Shown piece after piece: positions 1-8,878 of a DNA stretch of 64,000 nucleotides. This DNA is from Pseudomonas taeanensis MS-3 (lineage in GTDB: Bacteria; Pseudomonadota; Gammaproteobacteria; Pseudomonadales; Pseudomonadaceae): assembly GCF_000498575.2 (NCBI RefSeq), contig NZ_AWSQ01000002.1:601342-665341 (forward strand), in the 5' to 3' direction. The number at the start of each line of letters is the position of its first letter. The first letter of the stretch is position 1. The notes under the pieces were generated by a model. That model worked only from the letters and a program-made list of their open reading frames with translations, was not told the origin of the DNA and ran no database searches. Both the position numbers and the translations under genes were made by a program.

Positions 1-363
1 GCCTTGTCCGGCTTCGTCCTGGAAATGCTGGTGATGGCGCCGATTGCGGTCTGGCTGATCATCGACTGGGGCATCGAGGATGTCTTCACCCTGGCCCCGC
101 AGCTATGGTGGCTGTTGCCGGGGCTGGGCTTGCTCAGCGCCCTGGCGTTCGCCACGATGATGGCCTCCAGTCGTCTGCTGCCATTGGGGCTGTTCGGCAT
201 TCTCAGCTACGTCGAACCGGTACTGCTGTTCGCGGTTGCGCTGCTGTTTCTCGGCGAGCATTTCGACTCGGCGCAATGGCTGACTTACCTGCCGATCTGG
301 TTGGCGGTGATTCTGGTCGGTTGGGACAGCGCGCGACTGCTGCGTAAACAGATGCGTCGTTGA
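1..363 (+). CDS. rarD: RarD-type EamA transporter, C-terminal part (partial)
   Basis: The reading frame is open from the first base and ends at the TGA at 361-363, so only the last 120 residues are present; the start lies outside the window. The fragment is almost entirely hydrophobic, with four to five membrane segments, and ends in a basic tail (RLLRKQMRR). The segment reading SSRLLPLGLFGILSYVEP followed by a GE pair is typical of RarD proteins, inner-membrane members of the drug/metabolite (EamA) superfamily known as chloramphenicol-sensitivity proteins. The true substrate of most RarD proteins is not established. The family assignment is good; the transport role is family knowledge. Confidence 0.8.
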   Translation, partial: ALSGFVLEMLVMAPIAVWLIIDWGIEDVFTLAPQLWWLLPGLGLLSALAFATMMASSRLLPLGLFGILSYVEPVLLFAVALLFLGEHFDSAQWLTYLPIWLAVILVGWDSARLLRKQMRR

Positions 364-531
364 AAGGTCGGTAGGGCAGGGAGGGCGGGTGTGTATTTCA
401 GGGCGAGTTCGGCGCTTACTCGGTGGTACCTGGCTGGGCAACCTGCACGGCTCGCGGCATATGCCGTTTTCCCCTGAGGGTTGTCTGAGCTGGGTCAAGC
501 TTGGGCGCCAGATCGAAGGCGCCCGGACGGA

Positions 532-948
532 TCAGTCCAGCACGTTTCTCAGCACTTCATAGATCACCCCAGTGGCAATCGCCACCAGGACCACATTGGT
601 CCCGATCTGTTTCCATTCGTAGCCGTCATAACGCGGCAGTTGGCCGAGCAGGCGGTTGTCGAAGTTTTTGGCGATGCCCGGCGGCAGCGGCTTGCCGCGT
701 GCGAGGTTCTTGGCGATGCCCGGCGGCAGCGAGCTGGTCGGGCCGATCAGATGGCGGTTGTCACCGAGGATGATGCGCACGCGGCCAATATCGATAGACG
801 GCCCCTGCAGGTGGATGCCGGCCTCGCCGTTATGACCTGAGCCATGCTTGCCGGCGTTGTCGTGTTTTGGCGCGGCCAGGGTGTTTTGTGCGGCCAGCAG
901 CATGGCCAGGCCGCTACCGATCAGCAGAGTACGAGAAGAACAGATCAT
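532..948 (-). CDS. CigR/RcnB-like exported small protein
   Basis: This 138-residue protein has a signal peptide (MICSSRTLLIGSGLAMLLAA, cleavage near NTLA-AP), a His/Gly/Asn-rich stretch, and two copies of an LPPGIAKN motif (around residues 72 and 88). It ends in a hydrophobic segment (NVVLVAIATGVIYEVLRNVL). The repeated PPGIAKN motif is characteristic of CigR-family anti-virulence-regulator-like proteins found in many Pseudomonas genomes. I chose the ATG at 948 because GGAGG lies 7 bases upstream, while the longer reading frame has no site. It stands alone, divergent from the downstream helicase gene. Location in the envelope is inferred; the molecular role is unknown. Confidence 0.7.
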   Translation of the reverse strand: MICSSRTLLIGSGLAMLLAAQNTLAAPKHDNAGKHGSGHNGEAGIHLQGPSIDIGRVRIILGDNRHLIGPTSSLPPGIAKNLARGKPLPPGIAKNFDNRLLGQLPRYDGYEWKQIGTNVVLVAIATGVIYEVLRNVLD

Positions 949-1122
949 GCAACCTCCAAGGCCGGATGGGCCGTTATGATGTTGATTGGAGCGCGCGTAC
1001 GGCTGATTGTTCAAGGCCTTTCAGCGCTATGTTGTGCGGTTACCCACAAAGAAATTCGGCCGCAGCGCGGGAAACCGTTAGGCTATGCAGCTGATTTCCG
1101 TTTTTCGTCGAGGTTAACCCCC

Positions 1123-2481
1123 GTGTTTTCTCAATTCGCCCTGCATGAACGCCTGCTTAAAGCCGTGGCTGAGCTGAACTTTGTCGAGCCCACCCCGGTG
1201 CAGGTGGCAGCTATTCCGCTAGCATTGCAGGGACGCGATTTACGGGTGATCGCACAGACCGGCAGCGGCAAGACCGCCGCCTTCGTGTTGCCCATGCTCA
1301 ATCGTTTGCTGGGTGATGGTGCGGCCCAACCCCGTATGAGCCTGCGTGCGGTGATCCTGCTGCCGACCCGTGAGCTGGCTCAACAGACCCTCAAGGAGGT
1401 TGAACGTTTCGCCCAGTTCACCTTCATCAAGGCCGGCCTGATCACCGGCGGTGAGGATTTCAAGCAGCAGGCGGCCATGCTGCGTCGGGTGGACATCCTG
1501 ATCGGCACCCCGGGCCGCCTGATCGAACACGCCAACGCCGGCAACCTGCCTCTGGACGAGGTCGAAGTGCTGGTGCTCGATGAAGCCGACCGCATGCTCG
1601 ACATGGGCTTTGCCGAGAATGTGCAGCGCCTGGCCGACCTCTGCGGCAGCCCGGAGCGCCAAACCCTGCTGTTTTCCGCCACCAGTGGCGGTGCAGGGTT
1701 GCGCGAGATGGTCGCCAAGGTGCTCAGGGAGCCGCAGCACCTGCAGCTCAACGCCGTCAGTCAGCTCAACGAGGGCACGCGTCAGCAGATCATCACCGCC
1801 GACCACAACTACCACAAAGAGCGTCTGGTCGAGTGGCTGCTGGCCAACGAGACCTATGACAAGGCGATCATCTTCACCAACACCCGGGTTCAGGCCGATC
1901 GCCTGTACGGCAAGCTGGTCGCTCATGAGTTCAAGGCATTCGTGCTGCACGGCGAGAAAGATCAGAAGGACCGCAAGCTGGCCATCGACCGCCTCAAGCA
2001 GGGCGCGGTGAAGATTCTGGTGGCCACCGACGTGGCGGCCCGTGGTCTGGATGTCGACGGCCTGGACCTTGTGATCAACTTCGATATGCCGCGTTCGGGC
2101 GATGAATACGTGCACCGTATCGGCCGTACCGGTCGCGCCGGTGGCGAAGGTTTGGCGATTTCGCTGATCTGCCACAACGACTGGAACCTGATGTCGAGCA
2201 TCGAACGCTACCTCAAACAGCGCTTCGAACGCCGCAATATCAAGGATGTGCTGGGCATCTATCAGGGCCCGAAAAACCTCAAGGCCTCCGGCAAGGCGGT
2301 GGGGGTGAAGAAGAAAAAGACTGCCGACGGCAAGACCGCCAAGAAGGGCGCGGTGAAGAAGGTCGCCGCCAAGGCGCCTGCCAAGCGTAATACGGTCAAC
2401 AAACCGAAGGCTGATGCCCCGGTACTGGTCAGCCAGGACGGTTTGGCGCCGCTCAAGCGCCGCAAGCCAGCGGCGGAGTAA
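1123..2481 (+). CDS. DEAD-box ATP-dependent RNA helicase
   Basis: A cytoplasmic RNA helicase of 452 residues. In order: Q motif (F20 to Q27, PTPVQ), Walker A AQTGSGKT (44-51), PTRELA (about 81), DEAD box (153-156), SAT (about 185), and HRIGRTGR (about 331-338). The tail after residue 390 is rich in Lys and Ala (KKKKTADGKTAKK) and probably binds RNA nonspecifically. The start is the GTG at 1123, preceded by GAGG; it gives the N-terminus FSQFALHERLLKAV shared by the short Pseudomonas DEAD-box helicases. The reading frame stays open far upstream, but no start there has a ribosome site. Likely roles are ribosome assembly, mRNA turnover or cold adaptation; the specific paralogue cannot be settled without alignment. 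Confidence 0.9.
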   Translation: MFSQFALHERLLKAVAELNFVEPTPVQVAAIPLALQGRDLRVIAQTGSGKTAAFVLPMLNRLLGDGAAQPRMSLRAVILLPTRELAQQTLKEVERFAQFTFIKAGLITGGEDFKQQAAMLRRVDILIGTPGRLIEHANAGNLPLDEVEVLVLDEADRMLDMGFAENVQRLADLCGSPERQTLLFSATSGGAGLREMVAKVLREPQHLQLNAVSQLNEGTRQQIITADHNYHKERLVEWLLANETYDKAIIFTNTRVQADRLYGKLVAHEFKAFVLHGEKDQKDRKLAIDRLKQGAVKILVATDVAARGLDVDGLDLVINFDMPRSGDEYVHRIGRTGRAGGEGLAISLICHNDWNLMSSIERYLKQRFERRNIKDVLGIYQGPKNLKASGKAVGVKKKKTADGKTAKKGAVKKVAAKAPAKRNTVNKPKADAPVLVSQDGLAPLKRRKPAAE

Positions 2482-2583
2482 GCAGGCCGGTTAGTGACCG
2501 GTGTCGGCGGCGGTTGAGTGAGGCGTGGCCCTGTGCATAGCTCAACTGCCGTCCGCCACATGGTGTTTGGCCTGGATCTTGGC

Positions 2584-2637
2584 CCCGGATTGCATCCGGG
2601 CTACGGCGCAGGCAGGGTAGCCCGGATGCAATCCGGG
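2584..2637. repeat. Interspersed inverted repeat (CCCGGAT/ATCCGGG hairpin)
   Basis: Two 20-base arms, 2584-2603 and 2618-2637, are exact reverse complements (CCCGGATTGCATCCGGGCTA and its complement) around a 14-base loop. It lies between the convergent helicase and oxidoreductase genes. Hairpins of this GGATTGCATCC type recur between genes in Pseudomonas. It could also stop transcription from either side, although no T-run follows. Confidence 0.75.
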
Positions 2638-2718
2638 AACATCCACGCAGAACCTGACACTCCCCACCAAGCCTGAGTCTGAGGCAGACGTCGGCGCCTG
2701 TATGGCGCCGGCTGGCCG

Positions 2719-3699
2719 TTACTTCGGCACTATCAGTATCTTGCCATTGCGCTCGCCGCCAGCGGCTGCGGTCACCGCTTCCTTGATCTGGCTGACGTCG
2801 AAGGTCGCGGCCACGCGGGTCTGCAGCTTGCCGCTGGCGATCAGTTGGGTCAGCTCGCCAAATACCTTCATCTGTTCGGCCTGGCTGGCGTTCTGGAACC
2901 ATTTGGCCAGCCAGAAGCCCTTCAGGGTGACGCCGCGGAACACGAAAGACGCCGGCGACACCTGGCAAGGCTGCCGACTCATCATGCCGTAGTTAACCAG
3001 GGTGCCGCCGTCGCCCAGGCTAGCGGCGAGGTGGTCCGTGGCCGTGCCACCTACTGCATCGATACCCAGCACTACCGGCGCGCCAGCGGTGGCCTCGCGC
3101 ACGCGTTTGGCCAGGTCCGGACCATCCACCAGCACCACATCGCCGCCCTCGGCGGTGACTCCCGCCACTGCGGACTCGCGGCGTACCACGTTGATGGTTT
3201 TGAACCCGCGCAGCTTGGCCAGCTGGATCAGGTAGCTGCCTACGCCGGAGTTGGCGGCATTCTGGATGACCCAGTCGCCTGGCTTGAGGGCGACGAACTC
3301 GCTGAGCAGCAAGGAGGCGGTCGGCGGGTTGACAGTCATCATCGCCAATTGCTGTGGGTCGGCCTCCGGCAGTGGAATCAGCTTATTGGCCGAGGCATTC
3401 AGGTGAGTGACCCAGGTACCGCAGCCGACTGGCAGCAACACCATCTGGCCGACTTTCAGGGTGCTGACATCCGGGCCCAGCTCCTCGACGCGGCCGACAC
3501 CTTCATTGCCACCGATCGCGGGCAGGGGCGGCAGCATGCCGTATTCGCCGGTCAGAGTGAGCACGTCGGAAGGGTTGATGGGCGCGGCCAGCACCTTGAC
3601 GTGCACCTGGCCAGCGGCCAACGGCGGCAGCTGCAACTCGACGGCGGCGATCACATCCTGCGGCACTGGGCCGCGTTGTTGGTATTCGGCTTTGAGCAT
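2719..3699 (-). CDS. MDR-family NADPH oxidoreductase (enoyl-reductase-like)
   Basis: A 326-residue medium-chain dehydrogenase/reductase. The GroES-like N-terminal half carries INPSD (41-45) and GNEGVG (64-69); the Rossmann half carries NAANSGVG (147-154), then RRES (173-176), whose arginines suggest NADPH. No structural or catalytic zinc cysteine set is visible, so despite the usual label of zinc-dependent alcohol dehydrogenase it fits the zinc-free 2-enoyl-thioester reductase/quinone reductase branch (MECR-like). The ATG at 3699 follows GGGAGA. The gene is monocistronic and convergent with the helicase. The substrate is unknown; an enoyl-CoA or other enone is the best guess. Confidence 0.85.
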   Translation of the reverse strand: MLKAEYQQRGPVPQDVIAAVELQLPPLAAGQVHVKVLAAPINPSDVLTLTGEYGMLPPLPAIGGNEGVGRVEELGPDVSTLKVGQMVLLPVGCGTWVTHLNASANKLIPLPEADPQQLAMMTVNPPTASLLLSEFVALKPGDWVIQNAANSGVGSYLIQLAKLRGFKTINVVRRESAVAGVTAEGGDVVLVDGPDLAKRVREATAGAPVVLGIDAVGGTATDHLAASLGDGGTLVNYGMMSRQPCQVSPASFVFRGVTLKGFWLAKWFQNASQAEQMKVFGELTQLIASGKLQTRVAATFDVSQIKEAVTAAAGGERNGKILIVPK

Positions 3700-3867
3700 G
3701 AAGGTTCTCCCAGGGGCACTAAACAGGTGGCATCAAGTCTAGATCGTAGTGACTGTTAGTGGACGAATTGCGCGGCATCGTCTCCAGTGATAACGCGCTG
3801 TGCTGGCTCGCTGACTCATTCAGCGGTTAGTCTGGCTATGCGATGTTGGCAGGCAAAAGGGAATGAC

Positions 3868-4590
3868 ATGCAGTGGTTGTGGGGGATAGGTCTGTTCTTG
3901 CTCAGCATGCTGGCGCTGGCAGAGCCGCTACGGTTGGGCTTCGGTACCAATAAGCCACCCTATGTGTTCGAAGGCGAGGCCAGAGGGCTGGAGTACGAGA
4001 TAGTGGTTGCCGCCGCGCAGCGCGCCGGCTTTGCTGTTGAGGTCCGTTTTGCGCCGATGGAGCGTCTGCACTTGATGCTGCGCCGGGGTGAGATCGACGG
4101 TATTGCCTCAACCAATACCCAGAGCGGCATCAGCGCCTTCTATTCCGAACCCTATATCTACTACCAGAATGTCGCGATCGCGCTGCGAGAGCGGCACTAC
4201 AACATCAAGCGGATTGCCGACCTCGGGGTTTACTCGGTCAGCGCCTTTCAGCGTGCGCGATTTTTGCTCGGTAACGAGTTCCAGCGTATGGCCGAGAGCA
4301 ATCCGCGTTACTACGAAGAGGCCCGGCAGATCGCGCGCAATCGTCTGCTCTACAGCGGGCGGATCGATGTGGTGGTCGCCGATATGCGCATTTTCCGTTA
4401 CTTCAACCGTGAAGTGCTGGATCAGGTCGATGTCAGCCAGCCGCTCGCCGAGTACCCGATGTTCCCGCCGACCCCCTATCAAGTCGGGTTTCGTCAGGAT
4501 ATGCCGCGCAAACTGTTCGACCGAGGGCTCGCCGCGATTCGTGCGAGCGGCGAGTACAGGGTCATCGAGCGCAATTACAGAATGTATTGA
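3868..4590 (+). CDS. Periplasmic solute-binding protein, family 3 (orphan)
   Basis: A 240-residue protein with a short signal peptide (cleavage after SMLALA, residue 18), followed by LRLGFGTNKPPYVFE. That opening is typical of the SBP_bac_3 fold that binds amino acids or related polar solutes for ABC importers. AAAGGGA precedes the ATG at 3868. No permease or ATPase gene is adjacent, so it may serve a distant transporter or act as a receptor. The ligand cannot be predicted. Confidence 0.8.
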   Translation: MQWLWGIGLFLLSMLALAEPLRLGFGTNKPPYVFEGEARGLEYEIVVAAAQRAGFAVEVRFAPMERLHLMLRRGEIDGIASTNTQSGISAFYSEPYIYYQNVAIALRERHYNIKRIADLGVYSVSAFQRARFLLGNEFQRMAESNPRYYEEARQIARNRLLYSGRIDVVVADMRIFRYFNREVLDQVDVSQPLAEYPMFPPTPYQVGFRQDMPRKLFDRGLAAIRASGEYRVIERNYRMY

Positions 4591-4733
4591 GTGGCGTGCC
4601 CCTGTGTCTGGGGCTTTTAAGGCTCAAGCGCGTGGTTTGAGCACCCGAGTGTGAGGTTGTGCAGGTTGACCTTTGCACGTCATCATCCGCTCGAGAAGCT
4701 GTCATCCAGCGCGATCTCGCGAAGGAGAAAAGC

Positions 4734-5882
4734 ATGTCGCTGAAACGCTGTGTCTCGGCCTTGAGCCTGGTCGCACTACTCGCCGTAGCAGGGGGCACGG
4801 CACAGGCTGCGGAGTACCCCAGCGAACGAGGCCCGGTGCAGGTCACGTCGCTATTGTCGGGCCTGGTAAATCCCTGGGGCATGGCTTTTCTGCCTGATCT
4901 GCAGGGCCTGTTGATCACCGAACGGCCCGGTCGTTTGCGTTTGGTCAGCCTGCAGGGCGTGCTGTCAGCCCCTGTCGGTGGTGTGCCGAGGGTCTATGCC
5001 AAAGGTCAGGGTGGCTTGCTCGATGTGGCCTTGTCGCCGGAGTTCACCCAGGACCGCTGGGTCTACCTCTCCTACGCCGAGGGCGGCGACGGTCAATACG
5101 CCGGCACGGCGGTCGGACGTGGCAGGCTGTCGGCGGATAACAGCCAACTGGAAGATTTCGAGGTGATCTTTCGGCAGCAGCCGAAACTCTCTAGCGGCGT
5201 GCATTTCGGCTCGCGCCTGGTGTTCGACCGTGACGGTTACCTGTTTATCACGCTGGGTGAAAACAACCAGCGCCCGACCGCACAAGACCTCGGCAAGTTA
5301 CAGGGCAAGGTGGTTCGCCTACATCCGGACGGCCGGGTGCCGAGCGACAACCCGTTTGTGGGCCGCCAGGGCGCGCGTGCGGAAATCTGGTCCTATGGTC
5401 ACCGTAACCCGCAGGGCGCGGCGCTCAACCCCTGGACCGGGCAGCTGTGGACCCATGAACACGGCCCGCGCGGTGGCGATGAGATAAATATCCCGCAAGC
5501 CGGCAAGAACTACGGTTGGCCGCTCGCCACTCACGGAGTGAACTATTCGTTTCTGCCGATCCCCGAAACGCAGGGCAAGACAGTCGCCGGTACCGAGCCA
5601 CCGTACTACGTCTGGGCGAAGTCCCCGGCGATTAGCGGCATGGCCTTTTACGATGGCCAGCGCTTTGCGGGCTGGCAGCACAACCTGTTTATCGGCGCAC
5701 TGGTCGGGCAGGCGCTGATTCGCCTGGAGTTGCGCGGCGATACCGTGGTGCACGAAGAGCGTTTGCTGGAGGACCTCGACGCGCGCATCAGGGATGTCCG
5801 CCAGGGCCCCGATGGTTACCTGTATGTACTGACCGATGCGGCCGATGGCCAGTTACTGCGCCTGAGTTTGCAGGCGCAGTAA
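4734..5882 (+). CDS. PQQ-dependent aldose sugar dehydrogenase (YliI/Asd-like)
   Basis: A 382-residue periplasmic beta-propeller enzyme. The signal peptide ends near GTAQA-AE (residue 25). Family motifs follow in order: LVNPWGMAFLPD, GGLLDVALSPEF, HFGSRLVFDRDGYLFIT, YGHRNPQGAALNP, and THEHGPRGGDEIN followed by KNYGWP. These are the residues around the PQQ and calcium sites of the soluble glucose dehydrogenase/Asd family. The enzyme would oxidise aldoses at C1 in the periplasm and pass electrons to the respiratory chain. GAAGGAG lies just upstream of the ATG at 4734. The next gene is convergent, so it is probably monocistronic. Confidence 0.88.
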   Translation: MSLKRCVSALSLVALLAVAGGTAQAAEYPSERGPVQVTSLLSGLVNPWGMAFLPDLQGLLITERPGRLRLVSLQGVLSAPVGGVPRVYAKGQGGLLDVALSPEFTQDRWVYLSYAEGGDGQYAGTAVGRGRLSADNSQLEDFEVIFRQQPKLSSGVHFGSRLVFDRDGYLFITLGENNQRPTAQDLGKLQGKVVRLHPDGRVPSDNPFVGRQGARAEIWSYGHRNPQGAALNPWTGQLWTHEHGPRGGDEINIPQAGKNYGWPLATHGVNYSFLPIPETQGKTVAGTEPPYYVWAKSPAISGMAFYDGQRFAGWQHNLFIGALVGQALIRLELRGDTVVHEERLLEDLDARIRDVRQGPDGYLYVLTDAADGQLLRLSLQAQ

Positions 5883-5944
5883 CGCGCCTTAGCAATCCAA
5901 TAGCCAGTGGGCGGCGGGCGCAGGCGCTGATCTTGGCGGCTGTC

Positions 5945-8158
5945 TCAGGGGTTGAGCGGCTTGACTACGCCGACTTTGGACGACAACAGTTTGTCTGTGA
6001 TGGCTTCGCTGACCACGCTGAAATCGGTGATTTCGATGGTGCCTCGACCTTGGCCGAGCAGGTGGAAGGAGAAGGCCTTGCGCGTGTCGAGGTTGTTGAA
6101 GGTAAAGCTCAGCTCAATCGGTTGACCGAGTGTGAGCAGAGGCAGTTCGGGCAGCGGCAGGATCACTTCGCGGTCGTACTCCTTGGTTTTTAGCTGGAGT
6201 CTGGCGCCGTTTGCGTCCATGCGCACGGCACGGACCTTGAGGTTGACCGTGGTTTGGCTGCCTTTCGGCAGTTCCAGATATTGCGCACCGACCAGGTTGT
6301 CCGCCCAGTCATCGCCTGCGGTGGGCTTCAGGGCTATCTGCTGGCTGTTAGCGAATTGATAGCGCTGCTCCCCTCGGCCGTTGCGCAAGGATTGATCGAG
6401 CAAGGCTGCGCGCTGGTCGATTAGTCGTGCAGGCTTGCCGGTCAGGCGACCGAGGTAACGGGCACTGTCGGCAATGAAGCCCTGGCTGGCATAGCGACGG
6501 CAGATGTGTTGGAAGTCGCACTCGGTCAGCGTGCCTTTGCCATCATGCTGACGCAGCAGGCCGTTTGTGTATGAGATGATTTCCCGTCCGCGATCATAGT
6601 CGCGCAATAACGAGCGGCCACTGAGGTTGCTCGGTATCGGCAAGGCAAAGTAGTCGAGCACCGAGGCGGTCAGGTCAACGTGCCCATAGACCCCGCGCTT
6701 GAGAGGCGGCAGCTCGGCTTGTTCCGGCGCCAGCAGCAGGTTGAAGCCCCAGGCCGAGGCCAGGCGCACGTTTTCCAGGCCGTGGGACTCGTCCGAGGTG
6801 ACGATGATCAGGGTGTCCTTGAGTACGCCTTGCCGCTCCAGGCCGACGAGGAAGTCCGCCACGGCATCGTCCAGGTAGGCAATCGCCGCCTGCTTGGCGT
6901 TCGGCAAGCGCTCAAGATAATCGGCGGGAGCCGAGTAGGGTTGGTGCGTACCGACGGTCAGCAGGGTGAGCATCCACGGCTGTTGCTTGTCGCGTAGCTG
7001 CTGCACATAGCCGAGCGCCCCTTCGAAAAAGGCTTTGTCGTCCATGCCCCAGGGGAATTCCAGATACGGCGTGTTCTTGAACCAGTCGCGACCCAGGGTG
7101 GTGTCGAAGCCCATGCGCGGCATGATCTGGTCCTTGGCCATAAAGCGCAGCCCGGCACCTTGCAGGTAGTGGGTGCTGAAGCCGTGCTCACGCAGTTGCG
7201 CGGGCAGGCACTGCTGGCTGCGTTGCGGGTTATTCAGCAGCTCGACGCCCTTCGGTGTGCCTGAGTCGAGTTTGTTGTAATCGCCACAGAGCATGGCATA
7301 GAGACCGCGAATGGTCTGGTGGCCATGCAGCACGTAGTCCGGGGTGAGCATGCCGCGCTCGGCCCATTGACTGAGTCGCGGCATCGGTGCTTGCCGATAA
7401 CTGCTGTGGATGGCCTTGCGACTGGCCTCGATATAGGCACCTGGAATGCCTTCCAGGGTGATGATCAAGACATTGCGCGCGCTACCCGGATGACTGAGCA
7501 GTGGGCTGCCATCGAGATCGAGTCGCTCGAGCCCGGCAATATCCGGCGGGCTGTCGGGGCTAGCGTCGTCCAACCAGTCCTCTACACGTGCCTGACCTGC
7601 GTTGAGGCCTTCGGCCAGCAGCCTATGTGGCAGGTTGAATTGCAGCCATTGCTCGGCCTCACTGGGGCTGCGGTATTGATAGAGAGCGTGAGTGGCGAAC
7701 AACCCAAGAGGCAGCAGTAGCCAGGCCGGTGCGAGCGCGCGCCGAGAGCCGATTTTCGGCCGCCAGCGCAGCAGCAGAAAGATCGCCACATTGATGGTCA
7801 GGGCCAAGGCGAGGAATGGATGGCTCAACCCGCTGCCTTGCGTCGAGTGACGCAGGAACTGTGTATCGGTGAGGTAGTGTAGATCCGTCGCTGTCGGCAT
7901 GCGCCCGACCGCCGTGACCAACTCGGCAGTGCCCAGGGTGAATACACACCAGAGCAGTATCACTGGCACGCTCAGCCATCCTGAGCGCTGATACAGCAGC
8001 ACCAGTAGCAGGCCGCCAATGGCCAGGTCGGATAAATAGCCGAAGGGGTGCGACCAGCCCAGCCCGTAGCGGCTGGCCAGCGGAATCACGATAAATAGAA
8101 AGCCTAACGTCAGCAGAACGCTAACGGGATGTTGCCGCCAATGGCTGAAAGAGCGCAC
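5945..8158 (-). CDS. LTA-synthase-like membrane phosphotransferase (sulfatase fold)
   Basis: A 737-residue inner-membrane protein with five N-terminal membrane segments (about residues 10-160), then a large periplasmic domain of the alkaline phosphatase/sulfatase fold. In that domain NVLIITLEGIPGAY starts the core, the likely nucleophile is the Thr of HGHQTIRG (about residue 281), and IIVTSDESHG is the C-terminal metal site. A roughly 200-residue C-terminal extension contains beta-rich sequence. Family members transfer phosphoglycerol or phosphoethanolamine to lipids or glycans. The start is the GTG at 8158, because AGGAG sits 6 bases upstream; the upstream GTG at 8179 has no site. In a Gram-negative the acceptor is more likely an osmoregulated glucan or envelope glycolipid than lipoteichoic acid (inference). 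Confidence 0.85.
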   Translation of the reverse strand: MRSFSHWRQHPVSVLLTLGFLFIVIPLASRYGLGWSHPFGYLSDLAIGGLLLVLLYQRSGWLSVPVILLWCVFTLGTAELVTAVGRMPTATDLHYLTDTQFLRHSTQGSGLSHPFLALALTINVAIFLLLRWRPKIGSRRALAPAWLLLPLGLFATHALYQYRSPSEAEQWLQFNLPHRLLAEGLNAGQARVEDWLDDASPDSPPDIAGLERLDLDGSPLLSHPGSARNVLIITLEGIPGAYIEASRKAIHSSYRQAPMPRLSQWAERGMLTPDYVLHGHQTIRGLYAMLCGDYNKLDSGTPKGVELLNNPQRSQQCLPAQLREHGFSTHYLQGAGLRFMAKDQIMPRMGFDTTLGRDWFKNTPYLEFPWGMDDKAFFEGALGYVQQLRDKQQPWMLTLLTVGTHQPYSAPADYLERLPNAKQAAIAYLDDAVADFLVGLERQGVLKDTLIIVTSDESHGLENVRLASAWGFNLLLAPEQAELPPLKRGVYGHVDLTASVLDYFALPIPSNLSGRSLLRDYDRGREIISYTNGLLRQHDGKGTLTECDFQHICRRYASQGFIADSARYLGRLTGKPARLIDQRAALLDQSLRNGRGEQRYQFANSQQIALKPTAGDDWADNLVGAQYLELPKGSQTTVNLKVRAVRMDANGARLQLKTKEYDREVILPLPELPLLTLGQPIELSFTFNNLDTRKAFSFHLLGQGRGTIEITDFSVVSEAITDKLLSSKVGVVKPLNP

Positions 8159-8378
8159 TAATACTCCTGAGGCAAGCACCAGAATTTGCCATCGACGCTG
8201 CCGAATCCGCCAAAAAAGACGGCCTGAGATGATTTTGAAACATGCGCGTGCTAGCCGCTAGTGGGCGTTGGCGAATTGGCAAAAATGCTGATAGGCGGCG
8301 CAGGGGGGGAGAGGTAAGGCGAGGGGCCTAGCGCTTTGTCGAGGTGAGCAAAGCGCTCAGAGGCGGCAGTGCGATGGG

Positions 8379-8567
8379 TTACTTCTTGCCGATGGTGATC
8401 TGCTTGGTAGTGCCATAGACCTGGCCACTGACACCCTTGGCGATCTGCTGAATCTCGCCACCGCTTTGCAGGAAGGCCGCGATTTGCGCATCGATCGAAG
8501 CGCTGGTTTCAACGGCCGGAGCCGGCTTGGGTTTGCTGTGAGATGCTTTTACACGCATGGCGGCCAT
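8379..8567 (-). CDS. Small conserved-looking protein of unknown function
   Basis: A 62-residue soluble protein. A basic N-terminus (MRVKASHSKPKP) and an Ala/Pro linker lead to a compact C-terminal region: IDAQIAAFLQSGGEIQQIA, then GVSGQVYGTTKQ, ending in KK. Two starts are possible, ATG at 8567 (AGG closely upstream) or ATG at 8558; both give nearly the same protein. The region upstream is AT-rich and promoter-like. It stands alone, and I do not recognise a characterised family. The sequence is well structured and without low complexity apart from the linker, so a real gene is likely. Confidence 0.65.
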   Translation of the reverse strand: MAAMRVKASHSKPKPAPAVETSASIDAQIAAFLQSGGEIQQIAKGVSGQVYGTTKQITIGKK

Positions 8568-8878
8568 TAACCTATTTAAAAATTAATCTGGCCGAGCATT
8601 GTACCTGAAGCGCTTGACAATTGCTTGGCTAATAACGCAGGGCGCTAGCCTGCGTGCCTGAAACTTCGCCGGTAAAAATTATAAATACGCCCTCGGAGTG
8701 CCGATAAGTCGTTGTTCTGTCAGGGATCAATACATCCTTAAACGCTGCTCGGAGACCTCGGTCAGGCAAGGACCCCACTGGTCGGATCACCGGATGACCT
8801 GCTGCGTTGCTGCACTGGCGACGCGAAACCAGGCGGCAACTCAGGTAGAATGCGGGTCTCGCAACGAGGTAAGGCAGC
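8568..8878. other. Intergenic region between divergent genes
   Basis: The 311 bases separate two divergent genes and should hold both promoters. An AT-rich patch (8568-8600) and another at 8670-8692 are candidate promoter areas. No convincing small gene, RNA or repeat is visible. Confidence 0.5.
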